Shown here piece by piece: positions 1 to 6,961 of a stretch of DNA of 10,497 bases; position 1 is the first letter of the stretch; the number at the start of each line of letters is the position of its first letter. Origin of the DNA: Bacillota bacterium (lineage in GTDB: Bacteria; Bacillota; Clostridia; Christensenellales; Aristaeellaceae); contig WRGP01000191.1 in NCBI GenBank assembly GCA_009787135.1, positions 1 through 10,497 of the forward strand, read 5' to 3'. A model generated the notes under the pieces. That model was not told the DNA's origin. It saw only the letters and a list, made by a program, of their open reading frames with translations, and did no database searches. The position numbers were made by a program, and so were the translations under genes.

Positions 1-93
1 GCAGAGAAAAAAGGCAATCTATGGCTTGTTCCGGCTAACGCAGAAAAGCCGCAGGACGGCAGGAGAAAAGAATCTGACGGGAGGGCTGACTGA
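1..93 (+). CDS. C-terminal end of a helix-turn-helix (excisionase/MerR-like) DNA-binding protein, partial
   Basis: The window opens inside a reading frame (frame 1) that runs without a stop to TGA at 91-93. The 30 residues seen include KKGNLWLVPANAEKPQDGR. I recognise this as the typical end of short helix-turn-helix proteins of the excisionase/MerR-like type, in which a 'G.LW.IP..A.KP.DGR' segment follows the recognition helix. The helix itself lies outside the window. The stop overlaps the ATG of the next gene (TGATG), so the two are probably translated together from an upstream promoter. Proteins of this type are common on conjugative and mobilizable elements of Clostridia, which fits the A+T-rich composition here. 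The family call rests on a short tail and is tentative; that it is the coding end of an upstream gene is more secure. Confidence 0.6.
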   Translation, partial: AEKKGNLWLVPANAEKPQDGRRKESDGRAD

Positions 94-764
94 TGCCGAG
101 AATATTTTTAGTCGAGGACGATAGGGCAATCGCCAAAAATCTAACGCTTTTACTTCGCTCGGAGGGATTCACCGTTACTCATGCGGCAACACAAAAAGAA
201 GCACTTGACGCACTTAATGAGGGGAAATTTGACTTAGGTTTGATAGATGTTTCCCTGCCCGACGGAAACGGTTTTGCCGTTTGTACGGCGGTCAAATCAC
301 AGACAGCTATTCCCGTTATTTTTCTCACAGCTTCCAGTGATGAAGCGAGTGTTGTTACCGGGCTGAACATGGGCGCGGACGATTATATTACAAAACCCTT
401 TCGCCCTATGGAACTGATTGCGCGGATTAAAGCGGCTTTACGCAAGAGCGGCCACGCGCCGTCCACCTTTGAAATTGCCTCCCTGCACGTTGACACGACA
501 AGCGGCAATGTGCAGAAACAAGGCAAAGAGATTTTTCTTTCGGCGTTGGAATACCGTCTGTTGCTTGTCTTTTTGAACAATCAAGGAATTATTATAACCA
601 GGAACAAGCTGCTTGACGAGCTATGGGACGTAGCGGGTGAATTTGTCAATGATAACACCTTAACCGTTTATATCAAGCGGCTACGGGAAAAGATTGAGGA
701 CGACCCGGCTAATCCGCAAATCATTCTGACCGTTCGCGGTATGGGTTATAAATTGGGAGGGTAA
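93..764 (+). CDS. OmpR/PhoB-family response regulator of an ABC-transporter cassette
   Basis: This 223-residue protein is a two-domain transcription factor. The receiver domain (about 1-115) shows the acidic pocket E8-D9-D10, phospho-acceptor D52 in LIDVSLPDGNG, T79 in the FLTAS strand and K101 in the ITKPF loop. The C-terminal winged helix (about 125-222) shows the family pattern L..EY.LL..., the recognition helix around VNDNTLTVYIKRLREKI and the terminal wing RGMGYKL. A GGGAGG ribosome binding site lies 7-8 bases before the ATG, which overlaps the stop of the preceding helix-turn-helix gene. The kinase gene starts one base after its stop, so the two form a cognate pair. Phosphorylated, it probably activates the ABC genes at the repeated GTCAC sites (1753-1790). 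The family is certain; the resemblance to BceR/VanR-type regulators of peptide-antibiotic responses is inferred from gene context. Confidence 0.93.
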   Translation: MPRIFLVEDDRAIAKNLTLLLRSEGFTVTHAATQKEALDALNEGKFDLGLIDVSLPDGNGFAVCTAVKSQTAIPVIFLTASSDEASVVTGLNMGADDYITKPFRPMELIARIKAALRKSGHAPSTFEIASLHVDTTSGNVQKQGKEIFLSALEYRLLLVFLNNQGIIITRNKLLDELWDVAGEFVNDNTLTVYIKRLREKIEDDPANPQIILTVRGMGYKLGG

Positions 765-765
765 A

Positions 766-1794
766 ATGTTTCGGAATAAAGAATTTCGGTGGTTTGCCAT
801 TTTGTTTTTTGCGCTTGCCATTGTTGTGGCCGTGGTTGGCTTTATCATAAACCCGGCGGCGGGAATCCTTGCGCTTATTTCCTCCGCTGTTTTCGGGGCG
901 GCGTTTTTCATATTTACCAAAGCAAGATACCGCAACCTTGCGCGGATTTCTAAGCAAATTGACCTTGTGCTTCACAACGCGGAGCATTTAGAATTTGGTG
1001 AGGTTGCCGAGGGTGAGCTTTCTATTCTGCACAGCGAAATTACAAAGATGACTTTGCGTATTCGGGAGCAAAATGATACGCTGAAAAAAGACAAACAATA
1101 TTTGGCCGATTCACTGGTCGATATTGCACATCAATTACGCACTCCGCTTACCTCCGCAAATCTTATCCTTTCATTTTTGGCAAAGAACCCGGACGAAAAA
1201 GAGCGGCAAGCCTTTGTCCGGGAATTAGAGGGTTTGCTTGTTCAAATGGATTGGCTGATTACCTCCCTGCTGAAAATCTCCCGTTTGGACGCGGGGGTTG
1301 TGGAATTTCAAAATGAACCGATAAAGGTTTACGACTTAATTCAATCGTCCTTGCGCCCTCTGTCTATTTCATTGGAGCTTCGCGGCATTGATACGGTAAT
1401 TGATATACCGAATACCGCAAATATACAAGGTGATTCGGGCTGGCTCTCGGAAGCAATTCAAAATATCATAAAGAATTGCATGGAAAGCATAAGCGAAAAC
1501 GGAAAAATCAAAATTGCCTGTGCTGATAATCCCTTGTATACGGAGCTTGTTATCCATGACAGCGGCGCGGGCTTTTCGGATGAGGATTTACCGCATTTGT
1601 TTAACCGCTTCCGCAGGGGGAAAAGCGCCAACGCAAGCGGCTACGGTATAGGGCTTGCGCTCTGTAAAATGATTGTTGTCCGGCAAGGCGGTGCTATTAC
1701 CGCAAAAAATCATCCGCAGGGCGGCGCGGTGTTTGCTATGCGTTTCCCCAAAGTGACGAATCAGTCACTTAAAAGTCACCGGGATGTCACTTGA
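766..1794 (+). CDS. Membrane sensor histidine kinase with almost no extracellular domain
   Basis: This 342-residue kinase is the partner of the regulator just upstream. Two membrane segments lie at about residues 9-28 and 33-51, separated by only a few residues (NPAAG), so no outside sensor domain exists. A linker of about 60 residues leads to the phosphorylation helix DIAHQLRTPLTS, with phospho-acceptor H122. The ATP-binding domain has the N box around N233-N237, the G1 box DSGAGF (265-270), an F-box-like LFNRFRRGK stretch and the G2 box GYGIGLAL (292-299). The architecture matches intramembrane-sensing kinases, which in the BceS group depend on a partner ABC transporter for signal input; that such coupling occurs here is inference. 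GGGAGGG precedes the ATG by 4 bases. The last 12 codons are overlaid by the repeated GTCAC operator, so the 3' end also serves as regulatory DNA for the next genes. Confidence 0.92.
   Translation: MFRNKEFRWFAILFFALAIVVAVVGFIINPAAGILALISSAVFGAAFFIFTKARYRNLARISKQIDLVLHNAEHLEFGEVAEGELSILHSEITKMTLRIREQNDTLKKDKQYLADSLVDIAHQLRTPLTSANLILSFLAKNPDEKERQAFVRELEGLLVQMDWLITSLLKISRLDAGVVEFQNEPIKVYDLIQSSLRPLSISLELRGIDTVIDIPNTANIQGDSGWLSEAIQNIIKNCMESISENGKIKIACADNPLYTELVIHDSGAGFSDEDLPHLFNRFRRGKSANASGYGIGLALCKMIVVRQGGAITAKNHPQGGAVFAMRFPKVTNQSLKSHRDVT
1753..1790 (+). promoter_or_regulatory. Four 11-bp-spaced GTSAC half-sites, probable response-regulator operator
   Basis: GTGAC at 1753-1757 and GTCAC at 1764-1768, 1775-1779 and 1786-1790 begin exactly 11 bases apart, placing all four on the same face of the helix. 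Tandem direct repeats with about 11-bp period just upstream of a promoter are the standard binding mode of OmpR/PhoB-type regulators. The array ends 10 bases before the putative -10 of the ABC genes and overlaps the 3' end of the kinase gene. The binding protein is inferred to be the regulator encoded at 93-764. Confidence 0.65.
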
Positions 1795-1797
1795 AAA

Positions 1798-1806
1798 TGC
1801 TATCCT
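1798..1806 (+). promoter_or_regulatory. Probable activator-dependent promoter (-10 element) of the ABC genes
   Basis: TGCTATCCT at 1798-1806 reads as an extended -10 (TGn followed by TATCCT, 4 of 6 matches to consensus). The matching -35 window (1778-1783) has no recognisable hexamer but lies inside the GTCAC repeats, as expected when a bound activator replaces the -35 contact. A TTGAAA at 1791-1796 resembles a -35 but has no -10 at proper spacing. Transcription would start near 1813, at the inverted repeat that follows. Confidence 0.4.
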
Positions 1807-1810
1807 AAAT

Positions 1811-1829
1811 AAGTAACCAAGGGTTACTT
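1811..1829 (+). repeat. Perfect 8-bp inverted repeat in the ABC-gene leader
   Basis: AAGTAACC (1811-1818) and GGTTACTT (1822-1829) are exact reverse complements separated by AAG. The dyad sits just after the putative -10 and about 34 bases before the ATPase start. It could be an operator for a second regulator, or a 5'-end stem that protects the mRNA. It is not followed by a T-run, so it is not a terminator. Confidence 0.5.
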
Positions 1830-1863
1830 TGCGTACACAGACATGAAAAGGCGGTTGATTCTT

Positions 1864-2544
1864 ATGGAACTTTTAAAAATTGAAAAGCTGTGCAAAATTT
1901 ACGGCAAAGGCGAAAATCAAGTTGTCGCGCTCGACAACGTATCGCTGACGGTGGAAAAGGGGGACTTTGTGGCGATTATCGGGTCAAGCGGCTCCGGTAA
2001 ATCCACCCTGCTTCACATTATCGGCGGCGTTGACGTGCCGACAAGCGGAAAGGTGTATCTTGACGGGCAGGACGTTTACGCCCAAAACAGCGAAAAGCTG
2101 GCAATATTCCGCAGACGGCAGGTGGGGCTGATTTATCAGTTTTACAATCTTATCCCGACCTTAAACGTGGTGGAAAACATCACACTCCCTGTACTGATGG
2201 ATAAACGGGAGGTAAACAAGGAACGGTTAGAAGAATTGTTGAATTTGCTTGGTCTGTCTAACCGCCGTAACCATTTGCCCAATCAGCTTTCGGGCGGTCA
2301 GCAACAAAGGGTGTCTATTGGCCGTGCGCTGATGAATGCCCCGGCTGTTATGCTGGCCGACGAGCCTACCGGCAATCTTGACAGCCAAAACGGGCAGGAC
2401 ATTATCAATCTGATGAAACTTAGCAATAAAAAATACGGGCAAACCCTCATTATCGTTACCCATGATGATAATATAGCGTTACAGGCAAACCGCATTATCG
2501 GCATTTCGGACGGCAGAATTTCGCGTGACGAGAGAGTGGGGTAA
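1864..2544 (+). CDS. ABC transporter ATP-binding protein (MacB/LolD/BceA type)
   Basis: This 226-residue ATPase powers the permease encoded next. All nucleotide-binding elements are present: Walker A GSSGSGKST (40-48), Q-loop around YQFYNLIPTLNVVENI (91-106), signature LSGGQQQR (142-149), Walker B AVMLADEP (161-168), D-loop GNLD and switch histidine H200 in IIVTHD. Wording and length match the MacB/LolD/BceA group of ATPases that pair with FtsX-type permeases to export or remove peptides, antibiotics or lipoproteins. I chose the ATG at 1864 (MELLKIEKLCK) because AAGGCGG at 1848-1854 lies 9 bases before it and homologues usually begin there. The in-frame ATG at 1843 has no ribosome binding site. 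The stop is 5 bases before the permease gene. The substrate cannot be read from the sequence. Confidence 0.94.
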   Translation: MELLKIEKLCKIYGKGENQVVALDNVSLTVEKGDFVAIIGSSGSGKSTLLHIIGGVDVPTSGKVYLDGQDVYAQNSEKLAIFRRRQVGLIYQFYNLIPTLNVVENITLPVLMDKREVNKERLEELLNLLGLSNRRNHLPNQLSGGQQQRVSIGRALMNAPAVMLADEPTGNLDSQNGQDIINLMKLSNKKYGQTLIIVTHDDNIALQANRIIGISDGRISRDERVG

Positions 2545-2549
2545 CTGCC

Positions 2550-5174
2550 ATGAATATTTTTAATAAAGTTACCTTGCAAGGCTTAAAGAAAAACCGCACC
2601 CGGACGATTGTAACCATTATCGGCGTGATTCTGTCTGTTGCCATGATTACAGCGGTCACAACATTTATCGCTTCTTTGCAAAACAACCTTATTCAAGGGC
2701 AAATCGAACATGGCGGCGACTGGCAAGTAAAATTTATGGATGTTGATTCTGCTTTTGCGCAAAAGGTAACTGCGGACGATGAGGTGAGAGTAGCTTCCAT
2801 TATACAGGATATCGGCTATGCGGAGCTTGGCGGAGGGCAAAACCCACATAAGCCTTACCTCTATTATATCATGGGATTGAATGACACGGCCTTCGATTCA
2901 ATGTCAGTCCATTTAACAGAGGGAAGATTGCCGGGGAATAGTAATGAAATACTAATCCCGGAACACGTCTTGTCAAATGGCGGTGCAGCCTATAAAATCG
3001 GGGACACGCTTACTTTGCCTGTCGTTGAACGTCTGATTGAGAGGCAAAAAGCAGGGCAAAACACACCGTTTCAAGACGGTGACGGAGTGGAATACGCGAA
3101 TGAAACTTTTACAGCCGGTGAACCAAAAAACTATACAGTCGTGGGGATTTGTGAACGTCCTGGTTTTGAGGATTATGCTGCGCCGGGATATACTGTTATA
3201 ACAAAGGTTGATGAAAAAGCGTTAAGCGGCAATGGCTCATTTGAGGTGCTTGTATCCTTGAAAAATCCGCGCAATGTTTATGACTACGCTGAAAAAACAG
3301 GTGCGGCGTTGGCGACAAGCGAAACCCCGGACGGTGCTTCTTCTTATGTGTTCAACCGTGAACTCTTGCGTTATTACGGCGTTTCAACGAATGACAATTT
3401 TAACGCGGTCTTATATTCTCTTGGCGGGATTTTGATTGCGCTCATCATGATAGGCTCCATTCTGTTGATTCATAACTCGTTTGCTATCTCTGTCAGCGAA
3501 CGCGCACGGCAATTCGGTATTCTTTCTTCTGTAGGCGCGACAAAAAAACAGCTTCGAAAATCTGTGCTGTTTGAGGGAGCTTTTATCGGGCTTATCGGCA
3601 TACCTTTAGGGCTTCTTGCGGGTGTGGGCGGTATCGGTATTACGCTCAAATTGCTCGGCAGCTTGTTGAAATCCATGTTTATGAGCAATTCCGGCTTTTC
3701 GCTGACAGTGTCCTTACCCGCTATGGTTATCGCGGCAACGGTAGGCATTTTAACGATTTTAACTTCCGCTTATATTCCGGCAAGAAAGGCAGTCAAAAAA
3801 TCGGTTATAGAAACTATTCGTCAAGCCGATGATATTAAGATAAAGGCGAAAACAGTCAAAAGCTCTAAAATTGTGGGGACGCTCTTTGGCTTGGAGGGTA
3901 CACTTGCGCTAAAAAATTTCAAACGCAATAAAAAGCGTTATCGCAGTACGGTTATTTCCCTTTTTGTCAGCGTGGTACTCTTTATCGCCGCGAGTGCGTT
4001 TGGGATGTATCTCACACAAGGAACGGAAATGACGATGTTCAATGCGGACTGTGATATTTCGTTTTCCGCGTCACAAGGTACTTGGCATTTGGAGGACGAA
4101 CAGCTCTTGCCGTTATATGACCGCATGAAAACGGCAAGCGGCGTTTACAGAGGTGCTTATTTGAATTATTTGAATTGCTCCGCTCCCGTTAAAAAGAGCG
4201 TTTTTACTGAACGCTATCTTGAATTTTTGCCTAATATAAGCAATGTCCGCGATGACGCGACTTGTTATCTCAGCATTGATTTCATTGATGATGCCACATA
4301 TCAGCGATACCTTGATTCCTTGGGGCTTTCACCCGAAGAGTATGGTATATCGCACGGGAAACTAATAGCGGTAGCTAAGTATACAGGCTATGATTCGGGG
4401 CTTCAGCGTACCATCAATATAGATGTTTTTAATGAAAAGTCAATAACGCTTGAGGTAGCAGCGGGTTCAGCTTTGGAGCAATGGGATTATAGCCCCTCTC
4501 AAAAACTTTCTTTGACGATTGTTGAAACCATTCCGGAGGGATTTGGTGAAAAGGCATTTGGGGTTGACGCTTTCGCACCATACAGCGATATAGCCAAATT
4601 CCAAGCTCCGAAAGAAGCGTTTAACGGTTTGAGCATGACTTTTTCATCGAACGACCCTATGAAATCAGCCGCTGAAATGGAAATCATGATGAAAGACGCG
4701 GGGATTGTTTCGGGCTACAATTTATTCAATGCGGCAGAAGAATTGGCGCAAACCCGTAACATTCTTTTAATCATGAGTATTTTTACCTATGGCTTTGTCA
4801 TTTTGATTTCGCTGATTACGATTGCCAATGTGTTTAACACAGTTTCCACAAGTATCAATCTGCGTAGGCGTGAGTTTGCCATGCTGCGTTCTGTTGGATT
4901 AAATAATCGCGGCTTTAACAAAATGATGAACTTTGAGTGTCTTTTCTACGGGCTTAAAGCGTTGCTGTACGGTTTGCCCATATCTGCCGCTATAACCTAC
5001 TTGATTTATAAAGCAATTTTAAATGGCGTTGATGTTTCTTTTACGCTACCGTGGAACAGCATAGCAATCAGCATATTCAGCGTATTTTTCGTGGTGTTCG
5101 TTACCATGATGTATGCAGTGGGTAAAATCAAAAAGGCAAACGTGATTGACGGATTGCGGGACGAAATAGCTTAA
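2550..5174 (+). CDS. Large two-unit FtsX-family ABC transporter permease
   Basis: This 874-residue membrane protein is built from two FtsX-like units in tandem. Unit 1: a membrane helix at about 19-42, an outside domain at about 45-287, then three helices at about 288-312, 343-365 and 391-412. Unit 2: a helix at about 467-489, a second outside domain at about 490-735, then helices at about 737-765, 805-826 and 836-858. Each unit carries the cytoplasmic motif typical of FtsX permeases: SERARQFGILSSVGATKKQL in the first and RRREFAMLRSVGL in the second, where the ATPase docks. The 8-helix, two-ectodomain plan resembles LolC/LolE-like 'ABC3' permeases and differs from BceB (10 helices, one outside domain). 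It forms an exporter or membrane-extraction pump with the upstream ATPase. An antimicrobial-peptide resistance role is inferred from the neighbouring two-component genes only. Confidence 0.92.
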   Translation: MNIFNKVTLQGLKKNRTRTIVTIIGVILSVAMITAVTTFIASLQNNLIQGQIEHGGDWQVKFMDVDSAFAQKVTADDEVRVASIIQDIGYAELGGGQNPHKPYLYYIMGLNDTAFDSMSVHLTEGRLPGNSNEILIPEHVLSNGGAAYKIGDTLTLPVVERLIERQKAGQNTPFQDGDGVEYANETFTAGEPKNYTVVGICERPGFEDYAAPGYTVITKVDEKALSGNGSFEVLVSLKNPRNVYDYAEKTGAALATSETPDGASSYVFNRELLRYYGVSTNDNFNAVLYSLGGILIALIMIGSILLIHNSFAISVSERARQFGILSSVGATKKQLRKSVLFEGAFIGLIGIPLGLLAGVGGIGITLKLLGSLLKSMFMSNSGFSLTVSLPAMVIAATVGILTILTSAYIPARKAVKKSVIETIRQADDIKIKAKTVKSSKIVGTLFGLEGTLALKNFKRNKKRYRSTVISLFVSVVLFIAASAFGMYLTQGTEMTMFNADCDISFSASQGTWHLEDEQLLPLYDRMKTASGVYRGAYLNYLNCSAPVKKSVFTERYLEFLPNISNVRDDATCYLSIDFIDDATYQRYLDSLGLSPEEYGISHGKLIAVAKYTGYDSGLQRTINIDVFNEKSITLEVAAGSALEQWDYSPSQKLSLTIVETIPEGFGEKAFGVDAFAPYSDIAKFQAPKEAFNGLSMTFSSNDPMKSAAEMEIMMKDAGIVSGYNLFNAAEELAQTRNILLIMSIFTYGFVILISLITIANVFNTVSTSINLRRREFAMLRSVGLNNRGFNKMMNFECLFYGLKALLYGLPISAAITYLIYKAILNGVDVSFTLPWNSIAISIFSVFFVVFVTMMYAVGKIKKANVIDGLRDEIA

Positions 5175-5351
5175 TGTTTCAAAATCCTATTAAGACGAAA
5201 AGGGGCGAATGCCGTGCAGAACAACTCTGACCGCTTAGCCCGCATATGGAATACCCCCGGCTGTGCCGGGGGATTATTATTCTTAAATATAACGTTTCAA
5301 TTCTCAATCAGAGAGGCTGAGGAGGCAGCGCCCCCCTAGCGTCCCCGTACC
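5175..5351. other. Convergent gap between the cassette and pyrH
   Basis: Apart from the hairpin terminator, this stretch holds no convincing gene. AAAAGGGG at 5199-5206 could serve as a ribosome binding site for two tiny frames: ATG at 5209 (9 codons) or GTG at 5214 (41 codons, stop at 5337-5339). The longer one runs through the terminator stem and is unlikely to be real. The change from A+T-rich to G+C-rich sequence occurs here, at about 5300-5340. No obvious terminator for pyrH and no clear attachment-site repeat were seen. Confidence 0.5.
5254..5283 (+). terminator. Intrinsic terminator of the two-component/ABC cassette
   Basis: CCCCCGGC (5254-5261) and GCCGGGGG (5265-5272) form a perfect 8-bp G+C stem with loop TGT. 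The T-rich stretch ATTATTATTCT follows on the + strand. It lies 79 bases after the permease stop. Read on the - strand the same hairpin is followed by TATTCC, so it is a poorer terminator for pyrH, which converges from the right. Confidence 0.8.
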
Positions 5352-6056
5352 TCACGGATGCACCAAACTCCCAAGTCTCTCCCCCGCCGCCACGCGCAAA
5401 ATATTCTCCGGATCATGCAGTCCAAACACATGCACCGCGGGCACATCATTTTCGTTGCAGATGGTAAACGCCGCGGTGTCCATCACGCGAAGCCCCCTGC
5501 GCCGCGCCTCGTCATAGGTCACGTCAGCCAGAAAGGAGGCGTTGGGGTTCACATTGGGATCATCATCATAAACGCCGTCCACACTCTTGGCCAGCAGGAT
5601 CGCGTCCGCGCCGATCTCCACCGCCCGGAGAGCAGCCGCCGTATCCGTGGAAAAAAACGGGTTGCCCGTGCCGCAGGCAAAGAGCACGATGCGCCCCTTC
5701 TCCAAATGGCGCACCGCCCGGCGGCGGATGTACGGCTCCGCGAAGCGCGTCATTTCCACCGCGCTGAGCACCCGTGTTTCCACGCCCGCGCGCTCGATGG
5801 CGTCCTGCATGGCCAACGAATTGATTGCCGTGCCCAGCATGCCCATATGGTCCGCAGTGACCGCATCCATGTTCGCGGCCGGTCCCATGCGGCCCCGCCA
5901 GATGTTGCCGCCCCCCAGCACCAGCGCGATTTCCACGCCCATACGCGCCACGGCCACGATCACCTCCGCGACCCGGTTGATCTTTTCAAAGTCAAACAAA
6001 ACGCCATTTTCGCCCAGCGCCTCGCCCGAGAGCTTGATTAGAACCCGCTTGTACAT
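5352..6056 (-). CDS. pyrH: UMP kinase
   Basis: This 234-residue cytoplasmic enzyme transfers phosphate from ATP to UMP to give UDP, the first step toward all other pyrimidine nucleotides. It belongs to the amino-acid-kinase fold, not the P-loop kinases. Diagnostic stretches are the start KRVLIKLSGEAL with K8, the glycine-rich GGGNIWRG (48-55), GTGNPFFSTDT (129-139), which contacts the uridine nucleotide, and LAKSVDGVYDDDP (155-167). The length is normal. A GGGGTGGGGGAA purine stretch precedes the ATG. It follows tsf on the same strand, as in most Firmicutes, but with an unusually long gap of 196 bases. The frr gene that commonly follows pyrH is not seen; a compositionally different cassette on the other strand occupies that place. 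Confidence 0.97.
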   Translation of the reverse strand: MYKRVLIKLSGEALGENGVLFDFEKINRVAEVIVAVARMGVEIALVLGGGNIWRGRMGPAANMDAVTADHMGMLGTAINSLAMQDAIERAGVETRVLSAVEMTRFAEPYIRRRAVRHLEKGRIVLFACGTGNPFFSTDTAAALRAVEIGADAILLAKSVDGVYDDDPNVNPNASFLADVTYDEARRRGLRVMDTAAFTICNENDVPAVHVFGLHDPENILRVAAGERLGSLVHP

Positions 6057-6184
6057 GCGCTTCCCCCACCCCTTTCTTCATACGAAAAAGGGGCTGCCAA
6101 GCCAACGAACCGTTAGCACGACAGTCCCCTGCGGACCATACTCCCCATTTCAATCCCCTCACAGCCCCAAAAGGCTTTTCTTTG

Positions 6185-6215
6185 CTTCTTTCTTTTCCCC
6201 TGATAAAGAAAGAAG
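6185..6215 (-). repeat. Perfect 11-bp inverted repeat in the tsf-pyrH gap
   Basis: CTTCTTTCTTT (6185-6195) and AAAGAAAGAAG (6205-6215) are exact reverse complements with a 9-base loop. Adjacent to it is the 12-bp palindrome GAAGACGTCTTC (6212-6223), which shares its left bases. A GGGGCTG/CAGCCCC pair (6090-6096 and 6162-6168) also lies in this gap. On the - strand the stem is followed by CAAAGAAAAG, without a U-run, so it is probably not a terminator. It may be an mRNA processing or stability element, or a dispersed intergenic repeat. Confidence 0.6.
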
Positions 6216-6252
6216 ACGTCTTCCTCACGTCCCCTTACCCTTCGCCCATACC

Positions 6253-6912
6253 TCAAAGCCCCGCCTTACGCGTCTGCTCGGCGATTTCCTCGGCGAAATT
6301 ATCCTTTCGCTTCTCAATGCCCTCCCCGCGCTCAAAGCGGGTAAACCGGCGAATCGAGATCTTCTCGCCAATGGCCACGGTCGCGTCGGAAATCAGATCC
6401 TTGATAGACTTATCCGGATCTTTGACAAAGGGCTGCTCCATCAGACAGACTTCTTTATAATACTTCTCAATGCGGCCCTCCACCATGCGCTCCACGATCT
6501 GCTCGGGCTTGCCCTCGTTGAGCGCCTGCGCGCGGAGAATTTCCTTCTCTTTCTCCAAGTTCCCCGTGGGAACCTCCTCGCGCACGAGAAACTCCGGCTT
6601 GGCCGCGGCGATATGCATGGCGATATCATGCACAAGGCTTTTAAAATTATCCGTCTTGGCTACAAAGTCCGTCTCACAGTTAACCTCAAGCAGCACGCCG
6701 ATCTTTCCGCCCATATGAATGTAGGAATCCACCAGGCCCTCCGCCGCGATGCGCCCGGCTTTCTTGGCCGCCGCCGCAAGGCCCTTCTCGCGAAGAATCT
6801 CAATGGATTTTTCAACGTTTCCATCCGACTCCACCAGAGCGTTTTTACAATCCATCATGCCAGCGCCTGTGCGCTCGCGAAGCTCTTTCACCATTGCCGT
6901 GGTAACTGCCAT
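6253..6912 (-). CDS. tsf: Translation elongation factor Ts
   Basis: This 219-residue protein is the guanine-nucleotide exchange factor that recharges EF-Tu by displacing GDP. The N-terminal UBA-like domain (about 1-45) contains VKELRERTGAGMMDCKNAL. The core begins with the family hallmark VNCETDFVAKTDNF (78-90); its TDFV (81-84) makes the key contact with EF-Tu. The protein is shorter than the Escherichia coli form (about 280 residues), as in many Firmicutes with a reduced core. I use the ATG at 6912 because GGAGG lies 8 bases before it. A TTG two codons upstream would sit only 2 bases from that site. It lies between rpsB and pyrH on the same strand and is presumably expressed from the rpsB promoter, since no promoter was recognised in the 226-base gap. 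Confidence 0.96.
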   Translation of the reverse strand: MAVTTAMVKELRERTGAGMMDCKNALVESDGNVEKSIEILREKGLAAAAKKAGRIAAEGLVDSYIHMGGKIGVLLEVNCETDFVAKTDNFKSLVHDIAMHIAAAKPEFLVREEVPTGNLEKEKEILRAQALNEGKPEQIVERMVEGRIEKYYKEVCLMEQPFVKDPDKSIKDLISDATVAIGEKISIRRFTRFERGEGIEKRKDNFAEEIAEQTRKAGL

Positions 6913-6961
6913 GGACAAAACCTCCCTGATTCATTCTATCTATACTGAAGCCCCGAGGATT

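Noticed and set aside
5254..5272. CRISPR-like or attachment-site repeat
   Set aside because: It is a single hairpin with a T-rich tail located just after an operon. No second copy was seen in the window, and a terminator explains it.
5214..5339. Small GTG frame (41 codons) after the permease with an AAAAGGGG ribosome binding site
   Set aside because: It reads straight through the perfect terminator stem and crosses the composition boundary. I recognise no family with confidence.
5992..6228. - strand 78-codon frame in the tsf-pyrH gap
   Set aside because: It runs through an 11-bp inverted repeat and overlaps the pyrH start out of frame. No ribosome binding site or family resemblance was seen.
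5587..6948. Long + strand open frame of 453 codons
   Set aside because: It runs antisense through pyrH, the gap and tsf. The translation is low-complexity and rich in Ser, Arg and Pro, with no family resemblance. This is a by-product of G+C-rich codons on the other strand.
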